A stretch of DNA of 64,000 bases from Pleurodeles waltl (taxonomy: Eukaryota; Chordata; Amphibia; Caudata; Salamandridae), in assembly GCF_031143425.1 (NCBI RefSeq), contig NC_090450.1:221227442-221291441 (forward strand). The letters run 5' to 3'. The notes beneath the pieces are model-generated. The model was not told where the DNA came from and searched no databases. It saw nothing but the letters and a program-made list of their open reading frames with translations. Shown piece after piece: positions 31,007 through 41,160 of this stretch (positions are counted from its first letter, which is position 1; each line of letters opens with the position of its first letter). Both the position numbers and the translations under genes were made by a program.

Positions 31007-32435
31007 TTCTAATGGTCAGTGCAGCCACTTTTTTCTTTTTAAATTGTGGCTTTTGTTGAGGAGTCTTTTCTCCTTTTTTAACAGTAGACTGTGGCGAGTC
31101 TTTCTTTTCTTTCACGTATTCCGGACGTCGATCTTGACGGCCCCCTCTCTCGCTACGTCTATCCGGTGCGTCCTGAAAGGAACGAGAAGGACGTGAATCA
31201 GTATATCTGTCTGGAGTTCTAATGTTATCCCTATTCCTGAGATTATATCTCCTCTCGGAGTAATCCGGATGAGGAGAATCAACTCTTTTAGTTCTCCTAT
31301 CCTTGAAATCTTTTTGTTTTTTCCAGCGCTTCTTAGAGCCCTCTTGTGCTTGCTTCGTACCTTCCTTATGGGTGGTACTTGGTATGTCCAATTTTTTAGG
31401 TTTGGCTCCCAGCCCATCCCGTCCTATACTAGTATAGGTATCAGAGATTATTTTGGGTAGCTGTCTCTCTTGTTCCTGGTGTGGAGTTTCCCGGAGACGC
31501 TGGCGTATCGCCAGTGCTACTGCTTCCCCTTTAATATTACTCAATATTATCGAGGAGACGGCGTCAAAATTATGCATCAATTTCATCCCCAGATCTAGGG
31601 CTGGTGCAGCCCCATGCTCATTTTGTATTTGTTTCAATACTTCCGGCAAATTGGCCAGTGTAGGGGTACCATGCGTGGTAGTATAAACGGCAGCGAAGAC
31701 TGTACCCCAAGTGGCACATTCATCAACCGAGGGAACCATCCCGAATGGCAAGCACATAGTGAGCAATCTATGTTTCTCCTGTGGCCCCGTATGGGGGAAC
31801 ACAGCTTCCAGCTGATTTGTTTTCTGAGCAATCCAAAACGGTATTCTTTCTCGATCCGAGGGCATTTTACCCATAATGGTATGCACCGTTTGTGGATTAA
31901 TCTCAGCAGCCAATTGATAACCACCAGCTACTGGCGGTGCTGGACGTGCTGGTGCAGTGTTCAATGTTCGCATTACGAACTGGACTAAACGTCTAAATAA
32001 TGCCACTAATTCATTATATAATATCCTTAAATCTACAAGCGGCATAGTCTGTATGCCTGGATGAGGTGTATATGTGGCAAACATGGGCCACGTCGGCCCT
32101 TCATTACTTAAAGGACCTAGCCTCACCCGCCGCAGTATATGTGGTAGGGCGCCTTCAAACCAGTTTTGATGCTCCTGATATGTGAGCGATATTTCATGAT
32201 ACTGGTATGCTTCGTACCTTACGGGTACGTCCGCAATATCATAAGTGTGAAATGTGTGCGTTCTTTGGTCAGCCTCAGGAAAGGTGACCCAACAGTAGAA
32301 TGTTTCCGTTTGGTATGCTTCTGTTGCTTCTATAATCAAAGTAACTTCCCCACCCTCTTCTGTAAGGCCATGCGCTAATAAATGTTGTGTAAGTGCATGT
32401 CTAGCATTTGCAGGAATTTCTATGGTATTAGCCAT
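30882..32435 (-). CDS. gag: foamy-like Gag, intact 517-codon ORF
   Basis: Structural protein of the capsid. The frame is uninterrupted from ATG to stop and close to the usual length of foamy Gag (about 500-650 residues). It has no CCHC zinc knuckle and no obvious matrix myristoylation start. Instead the C-terminal third (residues about 345-475) is rich in Arg, Lys and Gln with short basic clusters (RRYNLRNRD, DRRSERGGRQDRR), the counterpart of the Gly/Arg boxes that bind nucleic acid in foamy Gag. A Pro/Ala-rich linker (APARPAPPVAGG) sits near residue 165. The last 125 bases overlap the start of pol in another frame. Nothing shows it is expressed. Confidence 0.88.
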   Translation of the reverse strand: MANTIEIPANARHALTQHLLAHGLTEEGGEVTLIIEATEAYQTETFYCWVTFPEADQRTHTFHTYDIADVPVRYEAYQYHEISLTYQEHQNWFEGALPHILRRVRLGPLSNEGPTWPMFATYTPHPGIQTMPLVDLRILYNELVALFRRLVQFVMRTLNTAPARPAPPVAGGYQLAAEINPQTVHTIMGKMPSDRERIPFWIAQKTNQLEAVFPHTGPQEKHRLLTMCLPFGMVPSVDECATWGTVFAAVYTTTHGTPTLANLPEVLKQIQNEHGAAPALDLGMKLMHNFDAVSSIILSNIKGEAVALAIRQRLRETPHQEQERQLPKIISDTYTSIGRDGLGAKPKKLDIPSTTHKEGTKQAQEGSKKRWKKQKDFKDRRTKRVDSPHPDYSERRYNLRNRDNIRTPDRYTDSRPSRSFQDAPDRRSERGGRQDRRPEYVKEKKDSPQSTVKKGEKTPQQKPQFKKKKVAALTIRNASSIENTVEEQEVGSDSVGQHGRGHDMSPESERSSGCDSN

Positions 32436-32645
32436 AGTTGTTTAGAGAAACGGAACACCAAAATAGGGGAAGTTTTTCCTTTTGTGAGTTCGAGCTCGAA
32501 CAACCTACAGCCTAAGCAGGTGATACCTGTTTGGCTGAGGAGGATTCTCCCAAAGACCACGGACGTCTCCGTATAATGGTACTGAGGGTACCTGTTGTCT
32601 GTGAGACAGTGATAGTCAGGGTATCCGTAAATTAGTGCCTAAACA
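32436..32645 (-). other. foamy-like ERV leader
   Basis: Untranslated leader of about 210 bases between primer binding site and gag ATG. In foamy viruses this region holds the packaging signal and the major splice donor; no clear donor consensus stood out. It is short compared with orthoretroviral leaders. Confidence 0.5.
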
Positions 32646-32663
32646 CCATCGTTGGTGGCGCCA
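32646..32663 (-). promoter_or_regulatory. primer binding site, tRNA-Lys type
   Basis: TGGCGCCACCAACGATGG starts at the first base after the LTR end ACA. Its first seven bases equal the invariant start of the lysine (1,2) primer site used by foamy viruses. The remainder matches with a small insertion, by eye. A different tRNA is possible. Confidence 0.7.
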
Positions 32664-33773
32664 TGTCGTAGTTTGGACTCTTGCTTTGAGCAAGACTGCT
32701 GGTCTCAGGATGACAGTACTTTTGTTCATAGGTGACTAGGTCTCTTCCTACAACTATTTGTAACTGTTGTCCAAACCTTACCGGCTTACTAGCAGTACCT
32801 CACCGAAAACACAATAGTAAAAGGTGATTTGTAGCAGTCGCTTACGCATGGACTCAGAATACAATATCTCAGGGTTGTCGTGGTTAAACGGAAATTACAC
32901 TTTTCTCACAGATTTATAATGTCTCATACAAACAAAGGCAATAACACAGATGCAGTAAAGTTATAATAGTTTTTATTCAACATAACTGCAATTTGTGATA
33001 AGTTGCATGAACTGCAATGATTAGGATAATGAATATACCAAGCAACAGTATAGTAAAGAGGAGAGTCATTGTTATAAAGACCCCCACCATTATGCAATAT
33101 AAGATAAATATATATATATATGTAAAAGATGGAATAAGCCCTAATACCCTAAGGAGAGTAGGTCTAACCTTCTACCTAAAAAGGAAGAGCTGGGTTAGTT
33201 AAACCTAATCTGCCAAAACCGTGTCCATGAGAGGAGCCCCCAACCCTCGTTACCTTGGAATGAGGTCTCTATCTCAGACTCCGCAGGGACACGAAGACTG
33301 GATCAGTGTCAAGATGACTGCAGCATCGGTATCAGCGATGGTGGCGATGCCCTCTGGTCGGAATACCTCTGATTATCTGTCTAAAAGTGTGTTGTATTTA
33401 TACAGATCTACAAGGTCCCTGACATAAGTGTTATTCATAACAATAGATAACAGGCATGCTTGGGACGGCAATTCATATCAACAATCCATCGAAATTATAG
33501 AGAGGGAAAATCCCTAAGTGTGAATGCCTACTGTATGTTTGTCTTTGGTGCTTGATCTTGACGCCTTGGCGCAGTGACACTGATAATAGAACCCATAACA
33601 AGTGTCCTAACTATAAACAAGGCCGCCATTTTAAAGGAAATAAATAATTAAATGGACTAAGCCAGAGCAAGCTAAGTAGGTTAGAAGTCACTGGGTGACG
33701 GGGGCACGAGTTTACAAGCCTACGGCTAAGCTAACTCCTGTTAACCCGTTAAAATAAACTAGGATTCACTACA
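32664..33773 (-). repeat. foamy-like ERV 5' LTR (promoter)
   Basis: Same length and order of elements as the 3' LTR, with TATAAATA at 33402-33395 and AATAAA at 32977-32972. It would drive the genomic transcript toward decreasing coordinates. The differences from the 3' LTR are scattered single substitutions with no large indel. The primer binding site follows immediately at 32663. Confidence 0.92.
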
Positions 33774-33777
33774 TGTG
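33774..33777. repeat. target-site duplication TGTG (right)
   Basis: Direct repeat of 22251-22254, immediately outside the 5' LTR of the minus-strand provirus. It confirms that both LTRs come from one integration. Confidence 0.85.
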
Positions 33778-35214
33778 CACACCAGCTACTTTTTCCCTTT
33801 TGAAGAAGCTGTATTTTTTCCTTCTTCCAACAACTGACTACCGGCTTTCTGAGGAGAATTTGTTTTGGCTTAACAGAACTTCAAACAACTGCAGTAAGAA
33901 ATCCTTTTGTGTTACTTCCAGACTTGCCAATATATATATTTACATATATATTAAAAAACTCTTTGCTTTGCAGACTTGTCAGTCTTAGAGACAAACCTCA
34001 CTGCTCAGACTAATTCCTAGAGACTATGATTGAGAAAACTGAACCTTGAGAAGGAGTTTTCATTTCCTGCAAAATACATTAGTAGTTTGTATATTTGTTA
34101 ACTTTTGAACTGTTCTCCAGAGAACCTTGGAAACCTCTGACTCCTGGAGAAAAGAAGATATTAAGTTAACATTGTTCTCTTAGAGAGAGGCTAGTCTCGC
34201 CAAAGTCCAGGTTAGGAGAACGATAGAATTGGGTGAATGTGAATTGCTGAACAGTTGAATGCGCAGTAGGAATGTACTTATCTATGCTCTTATCACCCAA
34301 CTGCAGGTCCTTCCTTTAAAGAAATCCCATTATGGAGAAAGGTACAGGTTTTCAGAGACACACACTACACTGAATATCCTATATTCAAGTGGGAAACACA
34401 GGCTGGAACTGGATCTGGAGGCCGTTTCTCTTTTTCTTATTGCCATTCCCCTTCCCCCTAGTGGATGCAGGGTTCAGATAATCAGTTAAAGTCTGAGCAC
34501 GCATCTGTTTGAGGGAGTTGGGTAAAAGGCATCTGCTCCTGTGGAAGTTTGATTTATTGAGCAATCTTCTGACACCTACAAACCAATGACTCCACACTGA
34601 ATTGTCAGTTTGCAAAATTATTAATTAATTTGAATGAAAAAATATGCAAGCTAGAAAATGTGTGGAGCATGGCTCAACGATAACTAGAAAACAAAATCTC
34701 AGTTTCTGCTCCAAGGGCCAGGCAGATAGGCAAGGAGAGGTTTTATATCACATCCTCAGGCTATTCTGGCTTCACGTGACTTTATAAGAGTGTCTAATGA
34801 CACTGTATTTATATTTATGTTGTTAATTTACACAGCCACTTTTTATTTTTTAAACTATATGGGGTCTTGCCCTATTTACATGTACCTCCATCTGATGTTC
34901 TCTTTTCACTTGGCATGCACTCCACACAAGTACCTTCTAACCAGCTGTATCCAGAGACACTGATTTCTTTTCTATTTTCATTATGTTTTTTGCCTGATTC
35001 TTTTAGCCTGAATGTATTCTTTATATTTATTGCAAGGTTTTTTATTAACTGATGCTACCAGCAGCCGCTCATGTCATTCATTTCTCCTCAACTGCACCTC
35101 CCCAGGCAATTATATTACACCTTTACCTGGGAAATCTAAATTATTTACTAATAAATATGTACCGATTAATAGCTAAGAATTTACATAAATCAGGATAACA
35201 TACAGAAAATGGTG
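33778..35214. other. unassigned sequence flanking the foamy provirus
   Basis: AT-rich, with a (TA)n-like run near 33931-33955 and no frame longer than about 76 codons. There is no terminal repeat, promoter box pair or RNA gene. The last 80 bases lead into an ERV1-family LTR. I see nothing else to support. Confidence 0.35.
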
Positions 35215-36815
35215 TGTCTTGGAGAATGTGCCCACTTGAGTGGCCAACACTATGCGTATTAAGATTAATAAAGAATTCAGTTTTAGTTTAAAAATGTGCA
35301 CATGTGGAATACAATGTATTAATGGACTATACTAATATATTAATGTATTTGCTTAAATACTATTGAGCTTTGATTAATTATGAGGTTTGAGCCTTGTCGA
35401 CAAAGCCTCATCTTCAGTTCCATGGCCTAATAAATGTTTGTAAATGTCTTGTGAAGGCAGAGAATTAATATTGTTCATTGTTCACATGGAATTATGAAGC
35501 ACTTTGTAAATGTCTTAAAGTTTTCTCATGAGAACTGCTTACTGAAACGTACCGTACTAGAAGTTGAAACTTTGTAGATTTGATGCATGAGAAGAAGATG
35601 TTCCCAGGCCTGGACAATGGCCGCACTGACTGGAGCTAGGATGCAACTAAAAAGTTACCTGACGAAGCTGACGATGGGACCGGGAGAAGAGGAACCAATC
35701 ATCGACGTGTGAAAGACTGTTTAGTCATATTTTAGATTTAGAATTTAGAGACTATTAGTCCTACTGTGAACATATGAGTTTCTGACCAATGGCGTCATGA
35801 GAAGATGCTTTATGGATTTTAGTATATCCAGACTACACTTTGCAGAAGAGGAGTCAGTCGCTTTTTCATTCTAGTACTGTTAGAGCCCATTCCCTCTTTC
35901 GTCAGTAAGTTTGGTTGTTCTATCCCATTCTCTACCTTTAGTAGTCCTGTTCATTAGCACCACAGTTCCAGATGTTTTTTCCATTATAGCTTTTTCCTAA
36001 TAGACTAATTGTGTTGATGCTGTTTCCTTAGTATAATGATTTCTAAGTTGGTTCAGTTAACTTGGAGCCGAACCATGGCTGAGCCAAACCCTTTCACTGT
36101 CTCGTTGCTGGCGCTGAGCAGGCGGATGTCCAACTGACAAAGAAAATCGCAGCTTGCTGGTCCATCGAGGAGAGGTATAACGAAATGCTACTGTATCTGA
36201 GGTAGATTTTTATTCTTTCTTTTAGGTATCAACCTCTATTTTGATAGAACCCCAGTGAGATGTTTTCCAAATTAACTTTTGACTGGATAGCTTTTTCGTG
36301 AAACCCAAACATGCTATTCTAATTATGTCCAGTGTGTTGACAAATGTAATTAACAAAGAACTGATTTTGTTCACCTGTTGAATCTAGATGTATACTATCT
36401 CAGTTATTGATGTTATTAATTTATACTGTAACACTTGAATGTTTAATCATTAATGCCAAATTGAGATTCTTTCAACGCTTTGGTAAGCCTGTGTTGTTTT
36501 TATATGCTTATCATTTGGTTTTGAGATTCATTTACATGATATAAGCACTGTTAATATGGGAAAATAAACTTTCTAACTGTACTAAAAGGTGTGGTTATTC
36601 ATGACCACATGGGTCATGGTGCGTAAAGATTCTTGACTCAAAAGCTTCTGATATTTGATCTTTTGAACATGTTATGTTGTTGCTGGTTAGATTATGAGTA
36701 AACGTTTGTGTATTTGGTGGAATCACCCTAAACGTAGTCAAAAGGCCCATCGAACCTCTAACGCGTCCCCTCATAAATAAATTACTAAAGACCAAATAAA
36801 GCCAGAAGTGCACAC
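35215..36815 (+). repeat. ERV1-family LTR (solo, or 5' LTR of the 45-47 kb relic)
   Basis: Shared blocks with the ERV1 3' LTR in the same order: TGGAGAATGTGCCCAC..GAGTGGCC, CCTGGACAATGG..CACTGACTGGAG, ACCAATCAT, TGAAACCCAAACATGCT, GTGGTTATTCATGACC, GTCAAAAGGCCCATCG. Start (TGTCTTGG) and end (GTGCACACA) are approximate, and I could not find a clear target duplication. The downstream 215 bases carry a repeated motif that continues on the far side of Harbinger H1 toward a gag relic, so it might be the 5' LTR of that provirus. Confidence 0.72.
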
Positions 36816-36834
36816 AGATTTTGATAGCAGAGTT

Positions 36835-37031
36835 GGATGGTTACGTCTCCTTAAGAGGCCACAATAATATCCCAGCATTTGATTGAAGAAAAAAATACGT
36901 CTCCTCAAGAGGCCACCATAAGTTTTCCAGATTTCGGTAACAACACAGTGTTGTGTCTCCTTACTACTGTGGTTTCCCAGATACAACACCCACAAAAAGT
37001 CCTGATTTTGGTAGTGGATAGAAAAGATTAT
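36835..37031 (+). repeat. short tandem motif at the H1 target, left side
   Basis: Units of about 65-75 bp share TACGTCTCCTTAAGAGGCCA followed by CAATAA or CATAAG and TTTTCC-like ends, at about 36843, 36896 and 36952. The last unit is completed on the right side of H1 (TATGTCTCCCTAATAGTCTACCATAAC, 44935-44961). Harbinger H1 landed inside this array. Confidence 0.65.
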
Positions 37032-37055
37032 GGCCCTAATTATGACATTGGCGGT
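37032..37055 (+). repeat. H1 left terminal inverted repeat
   Basis: It pairs with 44911-44934 at 23 of 24 bases. Further GGCGGT/ACCGCC words inside the first 250 bp may be sub-terminal transposase or Myb binding sites. Confidence 0.9.
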
Positions 37056-37609
37056 AAATCCTGCTTACCGCCATGGTGACCGACGCCAACATACCGCCGC
37101 GGTGGCGAATATCTGTTCGGCATATTATGACACACACACAGACCAATCTGACAGAAGACTGCCACATACACAAATCTGCCAGCCCAAAGGTCAGCGCTAA
37201 AGTGGTGGTACCAACATCCATACCGTTACGCCAACAAAACAACACCCACCATATTATGACCCACAAATCACTACGGCGGACATTCAATGGAGGTAAACCA
37301 TTGGCAGTACATACCGCTACGCTCAGAATGTACACCCACATACAAAACATAACATTGGCCAATACTAAAAACACACAAGTGACACTCATACACACACCAT
37401 ACTACACCCACCCACAGACCCATAAAACACACACCCACATTACCGACAGTCCTTTATAACAACAATTACTGCAAGGAGATTGCCATGAACAGCACAGTGA
37501 CAACTAGACACACACACCACATACACCCATACATCCCTCATGCACCCCATATCGCACAACCCACCACATTACTCAACACACTTTGCACAACACACACCAC
37601 ACAACACCC

Positions 37610-39097
37610 ATGTCCCCACTAAGGCAACCCCGTTTCACTGATGAGGAGTTAAGGGTCATGGTGGAGGAAATAGTCAAGGTAGAGCCACAGCTGCTTGGAG
37701 CACAGGTACAGCAAATATCCATTGCCAGGAAGATGGAGATATGGCGTAGAATCGTGGACAGGCTGAACGTCATTGGACAACATTCAAGAACAAGGTATGA
37801 CATCGGGAAGAGGTGTAATGATCTATGGAAAAAGGTACGTTTCATGGCAGCAAGGCACCAGCTTGCCATCCAGAGGACTGGCAGTGGACCCCTACCTCCT
37901 CCCCCACAGCTCGCAGCATGGGAGGTGAAAATCTTGGCATTACTGCAGTCTGAGGGACTCGCTGGAGCAGCCGGAGGACTGGATACTGGTAAGTCAATAT
38001 TTACTACATATCACCCCCATACCTGCATGCTATCACACCCCCTCACTCCCATCACTCCACTCCATCCCACACACTGCACCTACACATCTGACTAACCCCA
38101 ATGCCAAAACCTGCATGCCATACCAGTGCATGGGCAGCCCTCCCAGCCCTGAATGGACACCAATCACTAAAGCATGCACAGCATAGGGAAACTAACAATC
38201 CCACAATACATCACCATACACAAACAAAGGTGGCAGGGCAACAGCAATGATAGAGGGGAAGCCAGGGATGTACAATATGATCACAGACATGAAGCATAAT
38301 ACATCACTTACACCCCCACAGGTTCCCCAGCCAATCCCAGTGGAGAGGTGGTGCCACAACTATCCAGTCCCCTAACAGAAGATGCCCCCAGTGATGAGAG
38401 TAACTCTGGACTTCTGGATCTGGACCAACAACCCAGTCCATCAGGGACCACTGGACAGTCGGTCACCCCAGCCCACTCACAGTCCACCAGAGAGCCTCCC
38501 CCATCAGTATTCAACACCACAGCACCCACCCAGCGCCCCCACACCTCTGTCCCCACGACACGTCAATCAGCAGTGTGCCCAACTGTACAGGGACCCCAGT
38601 CCACACCTTGCACCCAAGACAATCAGGGTCCTGGGCTCAGTGGCAGTGGGCACACAATTCAGGAGATAGGGGCACAGGGCAACAGGGACACTGGGAGGGC
38701 CACTGTGCACCAGGTGGAGGACAGGCCCAGGGAACCGACTCTCCAGGAGGCACTCACGAGATCCTGGGAGCCTACCAACATTCCCAGGGCACCAAGGGCC
38801 AGATCCTTAAAATGTGCAGGAGAACAGGCGGCTGCAGGAGGAACAGTATCAGGGGATCAGGGAGGACTTGCAGGCCATCAACACCACCATGATATCCATA
38901 GCAGGGGTGCTGGCAGACATGGCCAACATCATGAAGCAAGCATCAGTACAGCAGTGGCCTCTACCACTAGCCAGTCAATTGACCAGCACTCCACTTCCTC
39001 TGCAGCTAGTGGCCACGAGGCCCTGCCACAGGACCCACAGGCCACCAGCACCCCTCCTCCTGCAGAAAGTGAACCACCCCACAAACATTCCCTGTGA
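37610..39097 (+). pseudogene. Harbinger Myb/SANT-like protein (gene 1) in H1
   Basis: DNA-binding accessory protein that PIF/Harbinger transposases need for nuclear import and terminal-repeat binding. Exon 1, 37610-37988 (379 nt), starts at an ATG before PRFTDEELRVMVEEIV and holds a trihelical Myb/SANT-like domain (IARKMEIWRRIVDRLNVI, RCNDLWKKVRFMA) ending in a Pro-rich linker. A splice donor GTAAGT (37989) and acceptor CCCCCACAG (to 38331) join in phase 1 to exon 2, an acidic Ser/Pro region. The frame shifts near 38810; the true C-terminal frame has a helical segment (LQEEQYQGIREDLQAINTT) and a Pro-rich end. H2 has the same exon length and splice phase. Unusual: the donor-acceptor pair is conserved between copies. 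Confidence 0.8.
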
Positions 39098-39699
39098 CCC
39101 AGACAGAAGCCAGAGACACTTTCCAAGACCACTGTCAGGAAATGAGGCTCTCTTGATTGTCCTGCATGTGTCCCACACTTTCACCTTGTCCACTTTGACC
39201 TGCTTTTGCTCCCCTTCCTTTGGCCCCTTGGACAAAGGACCTGTGCTACAAACAGACTGGAACAATACCCCATTGCATTGCCCTTTTCCCTCTATTTCAT
39301 AGCACAACAATAAGCACCCTTGAACACAACTTGACTACTATTATTTTATGTGTAGAAAATGTGCATTTATGGAAACAGTCACATCTAGTGCAAATGATCT
39401 GAACACTGTTAGAGCATGGAAATAATGACCTGTAGCTGTCTGCAGTACACAGTTGTTATCTCATCAACATCTGTAAAATGACAAGCCATAAGTGACTGTA
39501 AGTTGAGATGCAAAGGAAGTTAATGCCGTCATGCTACAGCCACACAGAAAGCATCAATAGTCAGAGGAATGGTCAGTTGCACTGTCTCACCTGTGTGTCA
39601 TTTGAAGAATTGACGTATGACTGGTTGTCCTCATCCTCATCCTCTGCCTCCTCATCCTCACTGTCCTCAGGGTCCACTGCTGCCCAGGAACACCTCCAG

Positions 39700-40790
39700 G
39701 CTCCTTCTCCTGCAGAAAAGGTACTTGCCATCTGGGGGCCAGGTTGTGCACCATGCATCATGCCACTACTATCTGGCAGACCTTCTCAGGTAAGTAGCAC
39801 AGGGATCCACATGTCAAATGGAGACACCCGAACCTGGCCTTCAGGAGGCTGAAGGTCCTCTCAATGATCCTTCTGCTTCACCCATGTGCCTCATTATAAC
39901 ATTCCTCAGCCCCTGTCCTGGCATTCCTCACAGGGGTCAGCAGGCACGATAGGTTTGGGTAGCCAGAGTCACCTGCAAGTATTGAGGTACACAATTTAGC
40001 CCACACAATGCTATGGGGATGACACCAGAAGGCATATACTAACATAGAGTGGGTGGGGAACATGACTCACCTATCCGCCACACCCTGTGCCTCTGTAGTT
40101 GGGCCATCATATCTGGGATGCTTCTATTCCTCAGAACAAAGGTGTCATGCACCGGCCCAGGTTACTTGGCAGTGATGTGGGAGAATGTACTAGTCCGCCA
40201 AGCACACCATTTGCACATTCAGTGAGTGGAAACTCTTACGATTCCTGAACACCTGTTGATTCTGGCGGGGGGGGACTAACGCAATATGTGTCCCGTCATT
40301 TGCCCCAAAAATATTTAGGGATATGTCCCATTGCATTAAATCTGGCCTTTCCCGTGCCCAGATCTTCCACTTGGGGGAAAGAAATGTAGCTGTACATGTG
40401 TTTCACCAGGGCAGACAAAACTTTTGCCAGCACGATTGAAAACATTGGCTGTGACATTCCTGCTGCCAATCCCAGTGTCACTTGGAAAGAACCAGTTGCC
40501 AGGAAATGGAGCACCCGGTAGCACTTGCACAAGAGGGGAGATCCCAGTCGGATGATGGATAGCAGATAGCAGGTCATGGTCCAATGGGGCACACACCTCT
40601 GTGATTGTGGCCTTGTCCAGTATATAGGTGTGTATAATGTGCCTGTCCTGCAGTGAAGCCAATTCCACAAGGGGTCCTTACACGGGGTTTGTCTCCTCCT
40701 CCTATTCATCCACAGCAGTGGGTATCTAAGGGACACAAGAGTGAGTAGACTGTCACAATTTGAAAATGGAACTACCACCTCAGTGTACAT
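39700..40790 (-). pseudogene. Harbinger DDE transposase (HARBI1-like) in H1
   Basis: Transposase relic on the opposite strand between the two Myb-like genes. The N-terminal helix-turn-helix-like part (CYRVLHFLATGSFQVTLGLAAGMSQPMFS, near 40500-40420) and KYFWGK..DGTH-like first-Asp region (near 40310-40280) are visible but frameshifted. An intron (40070-39973, GTGAGT to CTGCAG on the minus strand) separates it from GDSGYPNLSCLLTPV, the conserved HARBI1 block, followed by ARTGAEECYNEAHG and a stop where H2 reads on to the catalytic Glu. More decayed than the H2 copy. Confidence 0.78.
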
Positions 40791-41160
40791 GTTGCATTTA
40801 TGTGATGGGACAGTGGGAATGGCAAGGTATGTGCTAATCTAGGCTGTGACGCAGTTAAGGTTGATATCATCATTGTCCACCACCATGAAATGGTGACTGC
40901 CTGTCCTGTATGTAGGGACAGGTAGAAGTGAGGTAACTGCGCAGACTCTGGGCATTGTGGCAGAAGACAATCTTCCACCACCGTGCAATTCCTCATTGGA
41001 TAATATGGGGCTGTATGGAGTACAGTGGCCAATGGGGATCAGCGCCAGCGGTGACGGTGTAGACCGCTGTGGACGTAACAGTCATTTCCCATCAAATTCC
41101 TCACTTGTTGGAGAGCACCTACAGTGCTTGTGCTGTTTTGACCTGGGTCTGGAACCTACC

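Larger units (their letters stand above)
22255..33773 (-). mobile_element. foamy-like endogenous retrovirus (complete provirus)
   Basis: Both LTRs (1110 bp each) begin TG and end CA and flank gag, pol, env and a 3' ORF in spumavirus order. The target site is a 4 bp direct repeat, TGTG, at 22251-22254 and 33774-33777. The primer binding site next to the 5' LTR reads TGGCGCCACCAACGATGG, close to the lysine tRNA site used by foamy viruses. Gag has no zinc knuckle but an Arg-rich C-terminus, pol overlaps gag and has its own ATG, RT has YVDD, and env starts with a long leader carrying a membrane anchor. By eye the LTRs differ at about 14 of 1110 positions (about 98.7% identical), so the insertion is fairly recent by salamander standards. 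Confidence 0.93.

Noticed and set aside
37073..37459. 128-codon frame at the H1 left end
   Set aside because: His/Thr-rich product of CA-rich sub-terminal DNA, not preserved as protein in H2 or H4.
38348..39097. Independent gene starting at 38348
   Set aside because: No good start codon. It is exon 2 of the Myb/SANT-like gene, joined in phase by the splice sites at 37989 and 38331.
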